Positions 24,852-33,043 of a stretch of 64,000 nt of DNA are shown in pieces. Under the pieces are notes generated by a model. The model worked only from the letters and a program-made list of their open reading frames with translations. It was not told the DNA's origin and did not search any database. Each line of letters opens with the position of its first letter. Position 1 is the stretch's first letter. Source of the DNA: Paracoccus sp. PAMC 22219 (GTDB taxonomy: Bacteria; Pseudomonadota; Alphaproteobacteria; Rhodobacterales; Rhodobacteraceae); the NCBI RefSeq assembly GCF_000787695.1, contig NZ_BBPH01000002.1, positions 22,577-86,576 on the forward strand, written 5' to 3'. Both the position numbers and the translations under genes were made by a program.

Positions 24852-26171
24852 ATGTTTGAAACCCTGACCCAGCCGCCTGATCCCTATATCCTCCTGCTGA
24901 TGGGGTTGGGGCTGCTGATCGCGCTTGTCGCTTGGTTGCCTTTGGCATTGCGACGTCTTCCTCTGTCCCTGCCGATCGTCTGTATCGGCCTTGGCATGGG
25001 GCTGGGTGCCATCCCCGGATTTCGGTTCGACCCCTCCCCCCTTGAGCACCCCGAGATCGCCGAACGCTTTGCCGAATTCGTGGTGATCATCGCGCTGATG
25101 GGCGCGGGCCTCAAGATCGACCGCGTGCTTGGTCTGCGCTCATGGATGATTACCTGGCGGCTGATCTTTCTGACGCTGCCCCTGGGGATCGCGCTGATCG
25201 CTGTCCTGGCGGGGACATGGCTGGCCCTGCCATGGGCAATGGCGCTGCTGCTCGGTGCGGTTCTGGCACCGACGGATCCGGTCCTGGCATCGGACGTGCA
25301 AGTCGGCCCCCCGAAGACGGGGGAAGAGGACGAGGTCCGTTTTGCGCTGACATCCGAAGCGGGCGTGAACGACGGAGCTGCCTTTCCCTTCGTCCATCTG
25401 GCGATCGCCCTGGCGGCTGCGTCCGTCACGCACGAACCTTGGGTTCTGGACTGGCTGACCTACAATGTGGTTTGGGAGATCGGCGTCGGCATTCTGGGCG
25501 GCTATCTGGTCGGGCGGTTGTTCGGCTGGATCACGTTCCACATCCCGGCGGAAAGCAAGCTGGCCAAGACCGGTGACGGGCTGATCGCGCTGTCGGCGAC
25601 GTTCGTGTCCTACGGGTTGACCGAGGTGATCCACGCCTACGGCTTTCTGTCGGTGTTCGTCACGGCGCTGGCGTTCCGACAATCCCATCGCGACCACGAC
25701 TTCCACAAATCCATGCACGACCTGATCGAGCAGATCGAGAGGATCTCGATGATGCTGCTACTGCTTCTGTTCGGGGGTGCGATCGTCAACGGGCTGCTGT
25801 CCCCGCTGGTACCCATGGATATCGCGGCCGCCCTGGTGATCCTGCTGGTCATCCGGCCGGTCACGGCCCTGATGGGGATGACGGGCATTGCGGCGCCATG
25901 GCACGAGAGAATGACCATCGCATTCTTCGGCATCCGGGGCATCGGGTCGTTCTATTACCTAGCCTATGGTCTGAACCAAATTGATGATTTGCAACACGCG
26001 GCGCGTCTTTGGGCGATCGTCGGTCTGGTCGTGTTGATATCCATCATCATGCATGGCCTGTCGGTCACGCCGATCATGCGAACGTTGGACCGGCTGCAGG
26101 GCCGTGATCCCGATGCCGATGATGCCGTGCCGCCACCAGGCTTCCAAGGACCGGGCGGCGATCCGCGCTGA
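24852..26171 (+). CDS. CPA1-family Na+(K+)/H+ antiporter
   Basis: Inner-membrane cation/proton antiporter for pH and salt homeostasis. Twelve or so transmembrane segments are evident over 439 residues. The family motif is AVLAPTDPVLASDVQVGPPK, with the ion-binding Asp in TM5-6. FALTSEAGVNDGAAFPFVHL is the second conserved segment (E-A-G-x-N-D-G). FFGIRGIGSFYYLAYGLNQI is the late conserved Arg-containing helix. The tail after about residue 410 is short and hydrophilic, without a RCK/TrkA domain. A decayed duplicate of the last 90 or so codons lies at 28384-28660. Confidence 0.92.
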   Translation: MFETLTQPPDPYILLLMGLGLLIALVAWLPLALRRLPLSLPIVCIGLGMGLGAIPGFRFDPSPLEHPEIAERFAEFVVIIALMGAGLKIDRVLGLRSWMITWRLIFLTLPLGIALIAVLAGTWLALPWAMALLLGAVLAPTDPVLASDVQVGPPKTGEEDEVRFALTSEAGVNDGAAFPFVHLAIALAAASVTHEPWVLDWLTYNVVWEIGVGILGGYLVGRLFGWITFHIPAESKLAKTGDGLIALSATFVSYGLTEVIHAYGFLSVFVTALAFRQSHRDHDFHKSMHDLIEQIERISMMLLLLLFGGAIVNGLLSPLVPMDIAAALVILLVIRPVTALMGMTGIAAPWHERMTIAFFGIRGIGSFYYLAYGLNQIDDLQHAARLWAIVGLVVLISIIMHGLSVTPIMRTLDRLQGRDPDADDAVPPPGFQGPGGDPR

Positions 26172-26341
26172 TGGTCCGAGGCGGACATACCATCGGTGCG
26201 CAAATCATCCCCGCGGCAATGCTGCTCACCTTCGTCTGCAATTCCACTTCTGTTTTTCCCAAACCAGGAACGTTGAAAGCATGCAAAGTTGACGTCAGCA
26301 TCAGTCATGAACGATCAATTACGCAACGCACAAGGTGAGGA

Positions 26342-26737
26342 ATGAAAGCACAGGTAGTTCGCATCTCGATTCAGGACGCGCGCGGACAGCCCTACCAGCC
26401 CGTGGATCCCAAGTGCTTTTCTGCGCTTCTTGTCGCGACCATCGGTCCTGAAGGAGGCGAGGACGGCGATATCTTCTATGCGACGGTGTGTTCGCCGTCG
26501 TGGTTTGCCGACAACGTTCTGAGATCGGCACGGGAAGATCCAACTCACGAGGATGTCGACCATGGCCCGACATTCGGCAGGCACTACATGTTCGACAATT
26601 CATTCGACGAAGACGCCATCCTGGCTGCTGTCAAGTCGTGGGTGGCAAGCCAAACGGCCGATACCTGGCAGGCTTTGGCCGTGAGGCTCTCCCGGAACCT
26701 GGCATGGGAGTTCGAGGATTACCAATCATTGTCATGA
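26342..26737 (+). CDS. Imm8-family immunity protein (orphan)
   Basis: Probable polymorphic-toxin immunity protein. The pattern resembles Imm8: N-terminal MKAQVVRISIQDARGQPYQP, a central SPSWFADNVL, GRHYMFDNSFDEDAILAAVK, then TWQALAVRLSRNLAWEFEDY ending close to the C-terminus (W-E-F-x-D-Y is the feature I recognise). 131 residues, normal. No toxin gene lies upstream, so it is an orphan that may protect against toxins of related strains. The following hypothetical gene starts about 55 bp on and may share its transcript. Confidence 0.65.
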   Translation: MKAQVVRISIQDARGQPYQPVDPKCFSALLVATIGPEGGEDGDIFYATVCSPSWFADNVLRSAREDPTHEDVDHGPTFGRHYMFDNSFDEDAILAAVKSWVASQTADTWQALAVRLSRNLAWEFEDYQSLS

Positions 26738-26792
26738 GCCGTCATCTGATGAGAACGTATGACGGATAACCAAACGAAAGCGGATCAGATGA

Positions 26793-27242
26793 ATGGGAAC
26801 GAGCTTCATCAGCATACCCTCTGGCGACAAGCATCTGTCAGCTTCGCAGAGCGTCAGGACGGGAATTTGGGTCAACGATTCCATCCTGCAACTGGTGCTG
26901 CGATTGTTGGTGCTGCATGTGCCCGAGCCGCCGCCCGGTGAAGTGGGAGTGGAGTCCAAGGCGATCCGGGATCAGTGGCTGCTTGCCTCAGGCGTCGCAT
27001 TCACGGGGTGTGTTCCCCACGAACTGGACACAATCTCGACGAGCGCAAACGGTCTGTTGATCATTCGTGGCGCCTTGAAATCACTCTCCGCCGCGATGAA
27101 CGACATGCCCGCAGAACTGCCCGGGCCGTTGTTCTCGCTTCTGGGCATGGGGGAGCCGGCGACAGCCAGTATCAGAATACAAGATCTGCAGTCGACGGTA
27201 GCCGATATCCTGTCCCTGCTGAATGTCGACCGCGAAGACTGA
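26793..27242 (+). CDS. Hypothetical protein, possible partner of the Imm8-like gene
   Basis: 149 residues, no family recognised. The sequence is amphipathic and probably cytosolic (WVNDSILQLVLRLLVLHVPE, PHELDTISTSANGLLIIRGA, LKSLSAAMNDMPAELPGPLF). Codon use is like that of real genes. It follows the Imm8-like gene at a short distance on the same strand, so a second immunity-type protein is possible, but that rests only on position. Confidence 0.5.
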   Translation: MGTSFISIPSGDKHLSASQSVRTGIWVNDSILQLVLRLLVLHVPEPPPGEVGVESKAIRDQWLLASGVAFTGCVPHELDTISTSANGLLIIRGALKSLSAAMNDMPAELPGPLFSLLGMGEPATASIRIQDLQSTVADILSLLNVDRED

Positions 27243-27261
27243 CTCTAAATATACAACAGGT

Positions 27262-27471
27262 TCATGCCGCAGGTCCACGACGGCGCTGCCGTCGGGATCT
27301 CAGCCAGAAGTACAAAAGGATCGCTCCGGTTACAAAGCCAGCACCGATACCGGCAATAATGGCAAAACCGATGAACAGCATTTCACCACCCCGCGCGTCT
27401 CCCGTAGCGGCTTCGAGCGCGATCAGGGCGCCGCTTAGACCCAGGACGGCGCCCGCAATCATCAACGCCAC
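27262..27471 (-). CDS. Small two-helix membrane protein
   Basis: 69 residues with two hydrophobic helices (MALMIAGAVLGLSGALIALE and MLFIGFAIIAGIGAGFVTGA, ILLYFW) and a basic C-terminus (RSRRQRRRG), giving an in-in hairpin by the positive-inside rule. The hydrophobic frame extends upstream of the ATG (LIAFGSLGIIVAL), so a GTG at 27474-27476 or another non-ATG start may be the true one. No known family. Confidence 0.5.
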   Translation of the reverse strand: MALMIAGAVLGLSGALIALEAATGDARGGEMLFIGFAIIAGIGAGFVTGAILLYFWLRSRRQRRRGPAA

Positions 27472-27574
27472 AATGATACCGAGGCTGCCAAAGGCAATCA
27501 GAGGCGGTCCCTGCAGGCAGTGATCGGACCTGCTTCGTCAAGGCGTTCTCCTCCACACTTGCTGCTGTTGAGCT

Positions 27575-28252
27575 TTAGGGCGCATCATCAACGACGATAT
27601 CGCAATCGGGGTCTACGCCCGTGTCGCGGACGGTATCATTACACTCATCCAATGCCGACTGACGGGTGGCGTCGCCGCTCCACATGGCCCACGCTGCCGT
27701 GTCACGCGATCGGGCGACAAAGATCGGGCCATCCATCTCGTCAGCACCTTGCGCGAGCGCATACATGACATCGTGAGAGAGGTTCGGCGTGTCGGCGTCC
27801 CACTCCTCCGGTACGATCTGACCGATCAGGCGACAAGTGGAGGCGTCGTCCGTGCGCTCTTCCTCGCAATCGCTCATCGCGGCCTGCTCGGCGGCCTCCA
27901 GCGAATGAAGCTTTGCGCGGATGCGGATCGCCAGTTGCTATGAATTCGCAGGCACATGTGCGGCTATCGCTCCGAAGAAGTGGTCTTCGCCAATCGCCTC
28001 AATGGTCATGGTGCCAATGTCCTGCACGGCTTGGGGTGTCAGACCCTCATCAAGGATGACCAGCCGATAACGTTCGGGGTCGGGGAGCAAGGCGAGGGTC
28101 TGTTCCGTTGTCAGTGAGGCTTCCGGTCTCGGCGATTGGGCCGACACTGCGGATGGAACCATGACCACACCCAAACCGACGCTCGCCACCACGCACATGA
28201 AAGGCACCATCCGACTGCATTTAACAGACAGGGTCATATCATTTCGAGACAT
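27575..28252 (-). pseudogene. Exported DUF4189-like protein gene interrupted by an amber codon
   Basis: Starting MSRNDMTLSVKCSRMV (28252), the frame encodes a signal sequence ending near SAVSA, then LTTEQTLALLPDPERYRLVI and EAIGEDHFFGAIAAHVPANS, then TAG at 27938-27940. The same frame then continues QLAIRIRAKLHSLEAAEQAA, MSDCEEERTDDASTCRLIGQ and a second repeat-like unit ending SALDECNDTVRDTGVDPDCD to TGA at 27575. The F-G-A-I-A...A-A-L/E-x-C pattern is that of DUF4189-type periplasmic proteins, which have two such units. The amber codon sits inside the first unit, so one gene of about 225 codons is broken, or the two halves are expressed separately. Confidence 0.6.
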
Positions 28253-28383
28253 CCGCCAACCTTCCCTTCTCTGACCGTGGTCCAGCCTGCGAACCGCAGT
28301 GGTCCCGTTCCTCATAGTTGTTACTCGGAGACAGCGGTCAATGCCTGTTCAGAACAGCGCCGAATGACGGGCATCACGTCCGT

Positions 28384-28660
28384 ATGGCACGAATGACTGG
28401 CGATCGCGTTCTTTGGTATACGGCGCATCTGGTCTATCTAATGATCGCCCTATGGCCTGAACCACGTCGATGATCTGCAACACGCGGCACGTCTTTGGGC
28501 GATCGTCGGTCTGGCCGTGTTGATATCCATCATCATCCACGGCCTGTCGCTTACGCCGATCATGCGAACGTTGGACCACGTGCAGGGCCGCGATCCCGAT
28601 GCCGAAGATGCCGTGCCGCCACCAGGATTCCAGGGACCGGGCGGTGACGCGCCAAGATGG
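28384..28660 (+). pseudogene. Truncated duplicate of the CPA1 antiporter 3' end
   Basis: This aligns closely to about 25899-26171, with most differences single-base substitutions. In frame it reads WHE-stop-LAIAFFGIRRIWSI, two stops, then YGLNHVDDLQHAARLWAIVG, LAVLISIIIHGLSLTPIMRT, LDHVQGRDPDAEDAVPPPGF, QGPGGDAP. The 5' part is degraded and no membrane core is present. It is a partial second copy, either from an old tandem duplication or from recombination with a related antiporter. Confidence 0.85.
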
Positions 28661-28760
28661 CACGGCCGTATGTGGCTGCATGACGGCTTTATCTGGGATC
28701 GGCATCGGAATTCGGGCATGGCCGGAGAGCCGTCACAGCCGCGCTCACTGCCGCGCCTGC

Positions 28761-29510
28761 TTAGGAAATCAGACCCACGCGCCGGCGTATGCCTTCGTCC
28801 CGCAACGACACTTCGGAACCCAGAAAAGCGTCGGCATCCGGTCCGCACATCCACAACAGCGCACGCGCCGGCCATTCCGGCGGAATATGCACCGACCAAT
28901 CCAACTTGCTGATCGGGTTGACCCCGCTGCCACGGATTGCTGCCTGCATGTCGGTGGCCACGGTGCCGGGCGACAGGCTGATCGCACGAATGCCGTCCGC
29001 CCTCGCCTCCAGGTCCACCGCGCGGGTCAGCATCAACGCGCCTGCCTTGCTGGCGCAATAAGCACTCCACCCCTCCTGCGGGGCATGGGCGGCGCCGGAA
29101 CCAACTGTCAGGATCGTGCCACCACCAGCAGCCCGCATCACCGGCAGCGCGGCCCGGATGCCATGGAACACTCCCTTCAGGTTGACGTCGATCGCCTGTC
29201 CCCAGGCATCAGGATCGGCATCCGCGATGCTGGCAATCGGCCCGATGACTCCGGCGTTATTGATCAGGACATCCAACCGCCCGGTGCGATCGCAGAATGA
29301 CGTCACCGACCGCTCCAGGTCCGCGGCACGCGCAACATCACCAACCAGAACCACGCCGCCGATCTCGTCTGCAAGCGTGGAGACCGCCTCCTCGTTCCGG
29401 GCCATAAGGCCGACCACCGCCCCCGCCTCGGCAAGGACCCTGGCCGTCGCCGCGCCGATCCCCCGGCTTGCCCCAGTAATCAGAACCGCTTTGCCTGTCA
29501 GATCGACCAT
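28761..29510 (-). CDS. Short-chain dehydrogenase/reductase (SDR)
   Basis: Classical SDR of 249 residues. KAVLITGASRGIGAATARVL binds the cofactor; LMARNEEAV after beta2 suggests NADP. INNAGVIGPIASIADADPDA, the Ser of GTILTVGSGAAHAP, and AYCASKAGALMLTRAVDLEA with Tyr-x-x-x-Lys complete the active site. SLSPGTVATDMQAAIRGSG follows. The C-terminus contains PEWPARALLWMCGPDADAFL, seen in SDRs annotated as 3-oxoacyl-ACP-reductase-like. The substrate is unknown. It stands alone, next to the antiporter remnant. Confidence 0.88.
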   Translation of the reverse strand: MVDLTGKAVLITGASRGIGAATARVLAEAGAVVGLMARNEEAVSTLADEIGGVVLVGDVARAADLERSVTSFCDRTGRLDVLINNAGVIGPIASIADADPDAWGQAIDVNLKGVFHGIRAALPVMRAAGGGTILTVGSGAAHAPQEGWSAYCASKAGALMLTRAVDLEARADGIRAISLSPGTVATDMQAAIRGSGVNPISKLDWSVHIPPEWPARALLWMCGPDADAFLGSEVSLRDEGIRRRVGLIS

Positions 29511-29736
29511 GGCTCAATTCCTTCTCTGCATTCCAATGACAGGGCCACACCCAGGACGCCGGCCCCATGAACAGGGAAACCCTATGATATCGCCACGCGC
29601 ACCCCAAGATGCTGGTGCGGTGCAACTTGAAGAATCCTGCACACGCACGCCCACAACCTATGCGAAAAGGCAGGTTCTCACGACGCCCGGTCTCGGCTAG
29701 TTAAATTTGTACAGTTTATTGAGTTGGATTTTTCCC

Positions 29737-29898
29737 ATGCCCCAGAACCAGACCGATCTGCGTCCAATCGTTTCGGCGAAAGACCTGGCGATGATCCTTT
29801 CCGCCATCGGTGCCTACTCTCACAACACCGAGTTTCGCGACCTTCGGGACAGGCTGCAGCACCAGGCCGTGACATGGGGTGTGTTCAGGGCAACCTGA
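29737..29898 (+). CDS. Small hypothetical ORF
   Basis: 53 residues starting MPQNQTDLRPIVSAKDLAMI and ending HQAVTWGVFRAT. No family recognised and no strong ribosome binding site. The composition is plausible for a small soluble protein, but the evidence is weak. Confidence 0.3.
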   Translation: MPQNQTDLRPIVSAKDLAMILSAIGAYSHNTEFRDLRDRLQHQAVTWGVFRAT

Positions 29899-30129
29899 CC
29901 ATGACCAGCGAGATGCCAACGGCCCGGCGCCCCGAATGGTGGCCGATAAGACATGTGTCGTAGTAGGACAGATTCTGCGCTTCGTGCAAACCGTCGGCGC
30001 GTTGACCCATGCTGCATGCCGCGAACAAGAACAGCCTCTCCGAAGATAAGCGACCGACAGCCGCTTCGCTGACTTCGGATTGGAGTTTGCCCGCATCGAT
30101 CCCGTCCATCGTAATGTCAGAGGTTCACC

Positions 30130-30438
30130 ATGTTCGTCAGAAAGTCGTCCCGTCCCCGCACCGTCAAAATCGATGACGGCAACATCCTGAGCGTCGCGGA
30201 TCTGCCTGATGCAGACACGCGCTGGGTGGCATCGCGAAAGCAGACGGTGGTTCTCGCCGTCTCGCATGGCCTTATCAGCCGGGAGGATGCACTGAAGCGC
30301 TACAGACTTTCGGACGATGAGTTCAGCTCTTGGTGCCGCGCAAGTGCCGCCCATGGCAAGGTCGCCCTGACAGTGACCGCCCTGCAGAAACATCGGCAGC
30401 CGCGGAATGACACTGCGGCAGACATTTCTTCAGAGTAG
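30130..30438 (+). CDS. SciP-like (DUF1153) CtrA-inhibitor paralogue
   Basis: Small helix-turn-helix protein of the SciP family, which in alphaproteobacteria binds CtrA-regulated promoters and blocks transcription. LSVADLPDADTRWVASRKQT followed by VVLAVSHGLISREDALKRYR and LSDDEFSSWCRASAAHGK is the family pattern (L-P-x-x-D-T-x-R-W-V, then the HTH ending in F-x-x-W). The canonical gene has a longer conserved C-terminus, and this 102-residue protein has a divergent tail. It is probably an extra paralogue, not the housekeeping copy; that is an inference from divergence and isolated context. Confidence 0.75.
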   Translation: MFVRKSSRPRTVKIDDGNILSVADLPDADTRWVASRKQTVVLAVSHGLISREDALKRYRLSDDEFSSWCRASAAHGKVALTVTALQKHRQPRNDTAADISSE

Positions 30439-30473
30439 TCACCTTTAGCAGGAATTCGTGGGTATCTGGCTCG

Positions 30474-31473
30474 TTATCCGCTTACGGTTACGAAGATCAG
30501 GGCCATACCCAGCACCAATCCTGCAACCCTGTACATCGGCCTCTGCAGGCCGATGATCGCGTAGGAGATGGCGATGCACCCGCCGCCCACCAGACCGGCG
30601 GAAAGCAGTGCGGCGCCCGGGGCCTCAGCCAGTCGGATCAGGTCCGGGCGCGCGATCATGCCGAGGGGGATCAGATAGAGCCCCACACCGAGTGCCATTG
30701 CGGTCATGGCCACACGCAGCCAGTTCTCCTGCGCCATTCCGGCCGCAATGAAGACAGCGCTGCAGACGGGAGGGGTGATGGTCGAGAGAAGCGCGAACCA
30801 GAACACGAAGAGATGCGCCTGCAGCGGCTCGAGACCAAGCGTGGTCAGCGCCGGCCCTGCGACCGAGACGCAGATCACGTAGGCCGCAGTCGTCGGCACC
30901 TCCATGCCCAGAACGAGACAGGCAAGTGCGGTCAACAGAAGTGACGGCCACAGACCACCGTTCGACGCCGACAGGATCAACGAGGTGATCTTGACCCCAA
31001 AACCGGTGATGGCAAGCACACCCAAGATAATCGAGGCGCATAGGATGATAGCCGCGATGAGCGACACCTGTCGCGCGGCACCGGCCAGCACCACCTCGGC
31101 CCGGCCCGCCGCACGGCGCAGCGACGGAATGGAAAACAGCGCCCGGATTTCCTCAAACTGCGGTGCGGTCCGGCCTTCAAAGGCGCCGTTTCCGGCTTGC
31201 GCATCCGCACCCTGTGACGGAAGCGCGGTGAAGACATAGTCGGCTCCACGCGCGCGGACTTCCATGACGTTCTGCACCGACCCCTGGCTTTCCTCGACCG
31301 TCATTACCAGCTGACCATCTTAAGCGGCCTTGATGCCCTCGGCCAGTTCGACGCCATCTGGCAATATGACGTTCCGGTTTTGGCCGATTTGTAAGTTTGC
31401 CGCGTCTCCGCCTGCGCCGCCCCTGCCGCCAGCAGCAGCCCCCAACAAGTACAGCCCATGTCCAATGTCGCAT
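30474..31473 (-). pseudogene. Chimeric pseudogene: TAXI solute-binding protein start joined to a TRAP fused-permease end
   Basis: From ATG at 31473 (after AAGGGGAATGAA) the minus strand starts a TAXI-type TRAP binding protein. MRHWTWAVLVG is followed, after a frameshift, by LLLAAGAAQAETRQTYKSAK, TGTSYCQMA, then in a third frame VELAEGIKAA, TAA, DGQLVMTVEESQGSVQNVME, VRARGADYVFTALPSQGADA and QFEEIRALFSIPSL. At this point it joins directly, in frame, to the C-terminal third of a fused TRAP permease (GAARQVSLIAAIILCASIIL, VLGMEVPTTAAYVICVSVAG, FWFALLSTITPPVCSAVFIA, EAPGAALLSAGL). The binding-protein C-lobe and the permease N-terminus are missing, as expected from one large deletion. The open frame from 31304 (276 aa) could still be translated. 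Confidence 0.78.
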
Positions 31474-31761
31474 TTCATTCCCCTTCGTTGTCAGACGCGC
31501 AATGAACGGGGAGGGAGAAACGGGTGTCATGGTCGGAGTCTTTGCCGCGCCTAGCCTAACCTGCCCAAACAACGGAAAGGCGCCAGACTCACTCGCCGCT
31601 TCTCAGGAAGTCAGCCGGCGCCTTCCGATAGCCGGTTTTTCTTAGTGTGCGGTTTCCGATGCCAAGCTTACTTTCACAACGCCATAGCCGTAGCTCTTAT
31701 TGCTTGCGCCGCTCTTAAGGCCTTTGATGTCCTTGACGTCCACCTGCTCAAATCATGCCAA

Positions 31762-32460
31762 ATGTCCACAAGGCCAAAGAAGCAAGGATACCTCGTGACC
31801 CTCTTGGAACGAAAAGAAGCTGTTGAATACGCTATCCAGGAGCTGGCGGAGATCTTGAGCTCCGAAGCTATTCGGGGTGCGCTAACTCCGGAAGAAAGGA
31901 AATGTGATGAGCATTGTGAAGCGCTTTGGAAGCTACGTAAAGACAGCGCGACAGCAAGACACTTCGCAACTCTATCCGGCTTGGATCTGATCCAATCACA
32001 GAGCATCATTGCAAGGCCGACCGATAAGGCGTCGGATTTTTCCGGGGACGCGGTCGTCCAAGACCCGTACCTAACGTACGTCCTTCATCTTCTGGCCACT
32101 TCCAGCAGCGACGTAACTAGTTTTGATAGCCTGTTTCGCCATGCAGCTGAACTCTACCGCCACGGTGAATGGCCAGTTCCCATACTGCGGGAGTTTAAAG
32201 ACGATGTCGATTTTCAAGAGAGATCCAGACCATACAAAGACGGGAGGCAGAAAGACGTCGTGGAGCGCGAGTACTTCATCAGCATCGTGATTTATGAGGT
32301 TCACCGGATTTTTAATGTGCCGCCAACACGAAATGATGCTTCGGAACATCGTGACAGTGCCTGCGATATCGTTGCGGAGGCAATGACAGTCCTTCGAACA
32401 AGACCAAACAGCTTCCCGGGCGTAAAGCGAATTTGGATGAAACGGGCTCTTGTGGTCTGA
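31762..32460 (+). CDS. Hypothetical protein of lower GC content
   Basis: 232 residues starting MSTRPKKQGYLVTLLERKEA. The sequence is predicted helical and soluble (EYAIQELAEILSSEAIRGAL, LWKLRKDSATARHFATLSGL, TSFDSLFRHAAELYRHGEWP, EREYFISIVIYEVHRIFNVP). No catalytic motif or known domain is visible. Base composition is clearly less GC-rich than the core genes, suggesting acquisition. It sits between the TRAP remnant and the recombinase module, so it may be a cargo gene. An upstream in-frame ATG at 31645 would add 39 residues that look non-coding. Confidence 0.55.
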   Translation: MSTRPKKQGYLVTLLERKEAVEYAIQELAEILSSEAIRGALTPEERKCDEHCEALWKLRKDSATARHFATLSGLDLIQSQSIIARPTDKASDFSGDAVVQDPYLTYVLHLLATSSSDVTSFDSLFRHAAELYRHGEWPVPILREFKDDVDFQERSRPYKDGRQKDVVEREYFISIVIYEVHRIFNVPPTRNDASEHRDSACDIVAEAMTVLRTRPNSFPGVKRIWMKRALVV

Positions 32461-32857
32461 GGAAGTGTATCCCGGATGAAAACTAAGAGGCGGGCCTAGC
32501 GTTCAGCGGGTCCAAAGCGTCGTGCGTGTCGCGAAAAGGGAAGAGGCTTAGTAAGGCCCTTCAGAAACTCACGCTGGGCAACTTCGACTGCACTTCGCGA
32601 CCGTCAATCCCTCGACCGTCATCGATTACGCGTCAATCCAGACGAGGTGCCGGGTCACATCTGGCGTGCGTCCCAGCGCCGCCGCACCCACCCCAGGATA
32701 AAGGGCATCTGCTGGAACGCCCGGTGTACTTTCGGAACGGGGCCGCTCTTGAGATCTTTCGTGGGTCAAAAACTACCCCCCAGTTATTGATCCACGCGTC
32801 ATCGTGGATCGTTCGTTAGCGTCCTTCAAGATCGCAACAGATACTTGGAGCACCAAG
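32461..32857. other. Gene-free stretch before the mobile module
   Basis: About 400 bp. A 97-codon plus-strand frame at 32526 has no family resemblance. This may contain the left end of the module, but no repeat or att site was identified by eye. Confidence 0.4.
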
Positions 32858-33043
32858 ATGGACGAGGAAATCTGGCGGTTGCCGCGCGTCACCGCGACAA
32901 TCGGAATGGGACGCAGTTGGGTATACAGAGCTGTGCCGCAGGGGCGGTTTCCGGCTCCTGTGCGTCTTGGCGCCAGGGCAATCGGCTGGAAGCGCAGCGA
33001 CGTTCAGGCCTGGCTCGACAGCCGTCAGCGGAGGACGCTGTGA
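32858..33043 (+). CDS. AlpA-family DNA-binding protein (excisionase-like)
   Basis: About 61 residues. MDEEIWRLPRVTATIGMGRS, WVYRAVPQGRFPAPVRLGAR, AIGWKRSDVQAWLDSRQ is a complete AlpA/MerR-like winged helix (L-P-x-V...G-x-G-R-S-x-x-Y...F-P-x-P-V-x-L-G-x-R-x-x-x-W). Such proteins regulate excision or the expression of integrated elements. The stop overlaps the start of the next gene (TGATG at 33041-33045), so the two are translationally coupled. The ATG at 32804 is possible, but the extra 18 residues are unlike the family. Confidence 0.82.
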   Translation: MDEEIWRLPRVTATIGMGRSWVYRAVPQGRFPAPVRLGARAIGWKRSDVQAWLDSRQRRTL

